Shown here piece after piece: positions 62,617 through 64,000 of a DNA stretch of 64,000 nt (positions are counted from its first letter, which is position 1; each line of letters starts with the position of its first letter). Position numbers and translations under genes: made by a program. The stretch lies in assembly GCA_965233625.1 (NCBI GenBank), contig OZ247499.1, positions 6,262,001 through 6,326,000 of the forward strand, written 5' to 3'. This DNA is from G965233625 sp965233625. Lineage in GTDB: Bacteria; Planctomycetota; Planctomycetia; Pirellulales; Pirellulaceae. The notes beneath the pieces were generated by a model that ran no database searches, was not told where the DNA came from, and was given only the letters and a program-made list of their open reading frames with translations.

Positions 62617-64000
62617 CTGGAGGGAGTCTTGGGAGTATTCTGTGGCCGCGGCGTCCATTCGTAACGCGCGGGATGAAACTTGTAGGCGGCTTTGCCTGGC
62701 GCCGGCATGGCCTCTTTCTGGGGAAGCCACTGTTTGATCCGCTGTCTGGTTTCCGCCAGTGCGGGATCGCCGGCCAGATTCTTCCACTCGTGAGGGTCGG
62801 TCTGATGGTCGTACAGTTCTTCGCTACCATCGGCGTAGTGAATGTAACGGAACCGCGCTGTTCTTAACGAATGGTTGCCGCGACCGTGGGTGGTTAATGC
62901 CGGGCGGGTGCGTGATTTTGATGCATCCGCCAGCCACGGCCGGAGGCTTTCGCCGTCCAGGTCCTTCCGGGGCGGCAGCCGGCAGAGGTCGACCAGCGTC
63001 GGATACAGATCCATCAGGCTCACGGGCGCTGCGCACCGCTGTTGCTTCTGCGTCAGGCCGGGGGCGACCACGATCAGCGGCACGCGTGTTGCTTCTTCCC
63101 AGAGCGTGAATTTGTGCCAGTGATGTTTCTCACCCAGGTGCCAGCCGTGATCGGACCAGAGAACCACGATGGTGTTTTCCTGGTGCGGACTTTGCTGCAG
63201 TGCTTCCAGAATTCTGCCCACCATTGCATCCGCGAAACTGATAGACGCCAGATACGCCTGCACACACCGGCGCCACTGAAGCTGCTTTTTGACATACTCC
63301 CATTCGTCGCCGCGGTACCCGGCAATTTTCCGCCCCGGCGCTGGCACATCTTGCAGATCATCTTCTGGCACTTCGGGCAGTCTGATCTGCTCTAGTGGAT
63401 AACGGTCAAAGTACTTCTGTGGCGCGTACCAGGGCATATGCGGACGGAAGATTCCGACGGCCAGAAAGAACGGCTTCTCGTGCTGCTTCTTCAGGAATTC
63501 GACAGCCCAACTGGCCGCCTGGCCATCTCCGGTCTGCGCGTCTGTCTTCTTGAGTGGTCCCCAGTCGAATTCTTTGGCATTGGCTGGCGGACGGCTGCCG
63601 GTGCGGACATTCTCCAGCCCGTTCAGCGGGAAGCCTTCCGGCCAGTGGACACCGCGCACGGGAAAAGCGTCGCCGGGTTTAGGACGGTGCCAGGCGTCGT
63701 CGAACACCTGAGCGAAATACTCGTCCCACTGTCCGGGCGGATTGAAGCCCGGCGTGTGATGATAGATCTTGCCCGCCCCGGCAACGTGATAACCATGCCG
63801 GGCGAAGTATTCCGGCAGCGTGACCACATCTGGCAGCGCCGGGCGCCACCAGCGGCCGTTATCGTAGATGCCCGTTGTCGTCGGACGCAGACCGGTCATC
63901 ACCGCGGTGCGCGACGGATTGCAGACTGGCGCGGCGCAGTGCGCATTCTCAAACAACATTCCCGCCGCAGCTAACCGGTCGATGTGCGGTGTGTGGACCT
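62613..64000 (-). CDS. Sulfatase, iduronate-2-sulfatase-like, cut by the right edge
   Basis: The frame runs from the right edge (462 codons inside the window) to the stop at 62613. Upstream residues HTPHIDRLAAAGMLFENAH are in frame before the first Met, so the gene continues to the right and the N terminus is missing. The active-site signature CNPSRTAVMTGLRPTTTGIY with the modifiable Cys is complete, and metal-binding VLWSDHGWHLGEKHHWHKF and RPHMPWYAPQKYFDRYP match iduronate-2-sulfatase relatives. It desulfates sulfated glycans. The stop overlaps the start of the next sulfatase gene as GTGA, indicating translational coupling. Confidence 0.93.
   Translation of the reverse strand, partial: VHTPHIDRLAAAGMLFENAHCAAPVCNPSRTAVMTGLRPTTTGIYDNGRWWRPALPDVVTLPEYFARHGYHVAGAGKIYHHTPGFNPPGQWDEYFAQVFDDAWHRPKPGDAFPVRGVHWPEGFPLNGLENVRTGSRPPANAKEFDWGPLKKTDAQTGDGQAASWAVEFLKKQHEKPFFLAVGIFRPHMPWYAPQKYFDRYPLEQIRLPEVPEDDLQDVPAPGRKIAGYRGDEWEYVKKQLQWRRCVQAYLASISFADAMVGRILEALQQSPHQENTIVVLWSDHGWHLGEKHHWHKFTLWEEATRVPLIVVAPGLTQKQQRCAAPVSLMDLYPTLVDLCRLPPRKDLDGESLRPWLADASKSRTRPALTTHGRGNHSLRTARFRYIHYADGSEELYDHQTDPHEWKNLAGDPALAETRQRIKQWLPQKEAMPAPGKAAYKFHPARYEWTPRPQNTPKTPSR

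Noticed and set aside
62617..62787. Upstream extension of the sulfatase ending at 61162
   Set aside because: It lies inside the other sulfatase gene and would hide the signal peptide; GTG at 62616 gives a GTGA overlap and a clean signal sequence.

Overview
The window looks like a chromosomal stretch of a planctomycete (phylum Planctomycetota). This is inferred from gene content, not from a marker gene. It carries a DUF1592/DUF1552 pair with a planctomycete-type CxxCH cytochrome domain, a very large dehydrogenase-propeller/HEAT/PA14/cupredoxin/cytochrome c protein, and two sulfatases. It also has an ECF sigma factor next to a Ser/Thr kinase with WD40-like repeats, three tandem sulfatase-modifying-factor (SUMF1-fold) proteins, and the N-terminal signatures FDPYYRWLGI and NPYQTP. 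Coding is dense, on both strands, with weak Shine-Dalgarno sites. I saw no rRNA, tRNA, CRISPR array, insertion sequence or phage gene.

Layout. 1-11.7 kb: the 5' end of obg (minus, cut by the left edge), a secreted protein, an orphan TadC-like protein, coaD, a pentapeptide-repeat ion channel, a J-like/LamG/PA14 membrane protein, a secreted protein with eight copies of a roughly 38-residue repeat, two small accessory genes (one perhaps SUKH-like), an MMPL transporter and an ECF sigma factor. 12-22 kb: a membrane-anchored terpenoid-cyclase-fold repeat protein ending at a clear terminator, then a minus-strand run of six genes: sensor kinase, FAD oxidoreductase, E1-like ThiF enzyme, JAMM metalloprotease with a membrane tail, ankyrin protein and S9 peptidase. 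The E1/JAMM pair resembles part of a ubiquitin-like modification or deconjugation system; no E2 or ubiquitin-like gene is visible.

22-36 kb: an M42-like peptidase, a minus-strand group of three SUMF1-fold proteins plus a small membrane protein, a PQQ-type propeller protein, an NhaC-type antiporter, a secreted Pro/Gln-rich protein with a Cys/Gly cluster, and an AsmA-like giant. 36-46 kb: the multidomain cytochrome protein, split by a one-base frameshift, then the DUF1592/DUF1552 pair. 46-57 kb: a small biosynthetic locus with an ATP-grasp ligase divergent from a 3008-residue reducing polyketide synthase (KS-AT-DH-psiMT-ER-KR-ACP-thioester reductase), followed by an overlapping methyltransferase resembling the betaine-lipid enzyme BtaB. 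57-64 kb: sigma factor, kinase with a zinc-finger-like N terminus, and two translationally coupled sulfatases, the second running off the right edge.

The most interesting units are the E1/JAMM operon, the PKS locus, the 38-residue repeat protein, the frameshifted cytochrome giant and the three SUMF1-fold proteins that lack the first copper-binding cysteine of true formylglycine-generating enzymes.
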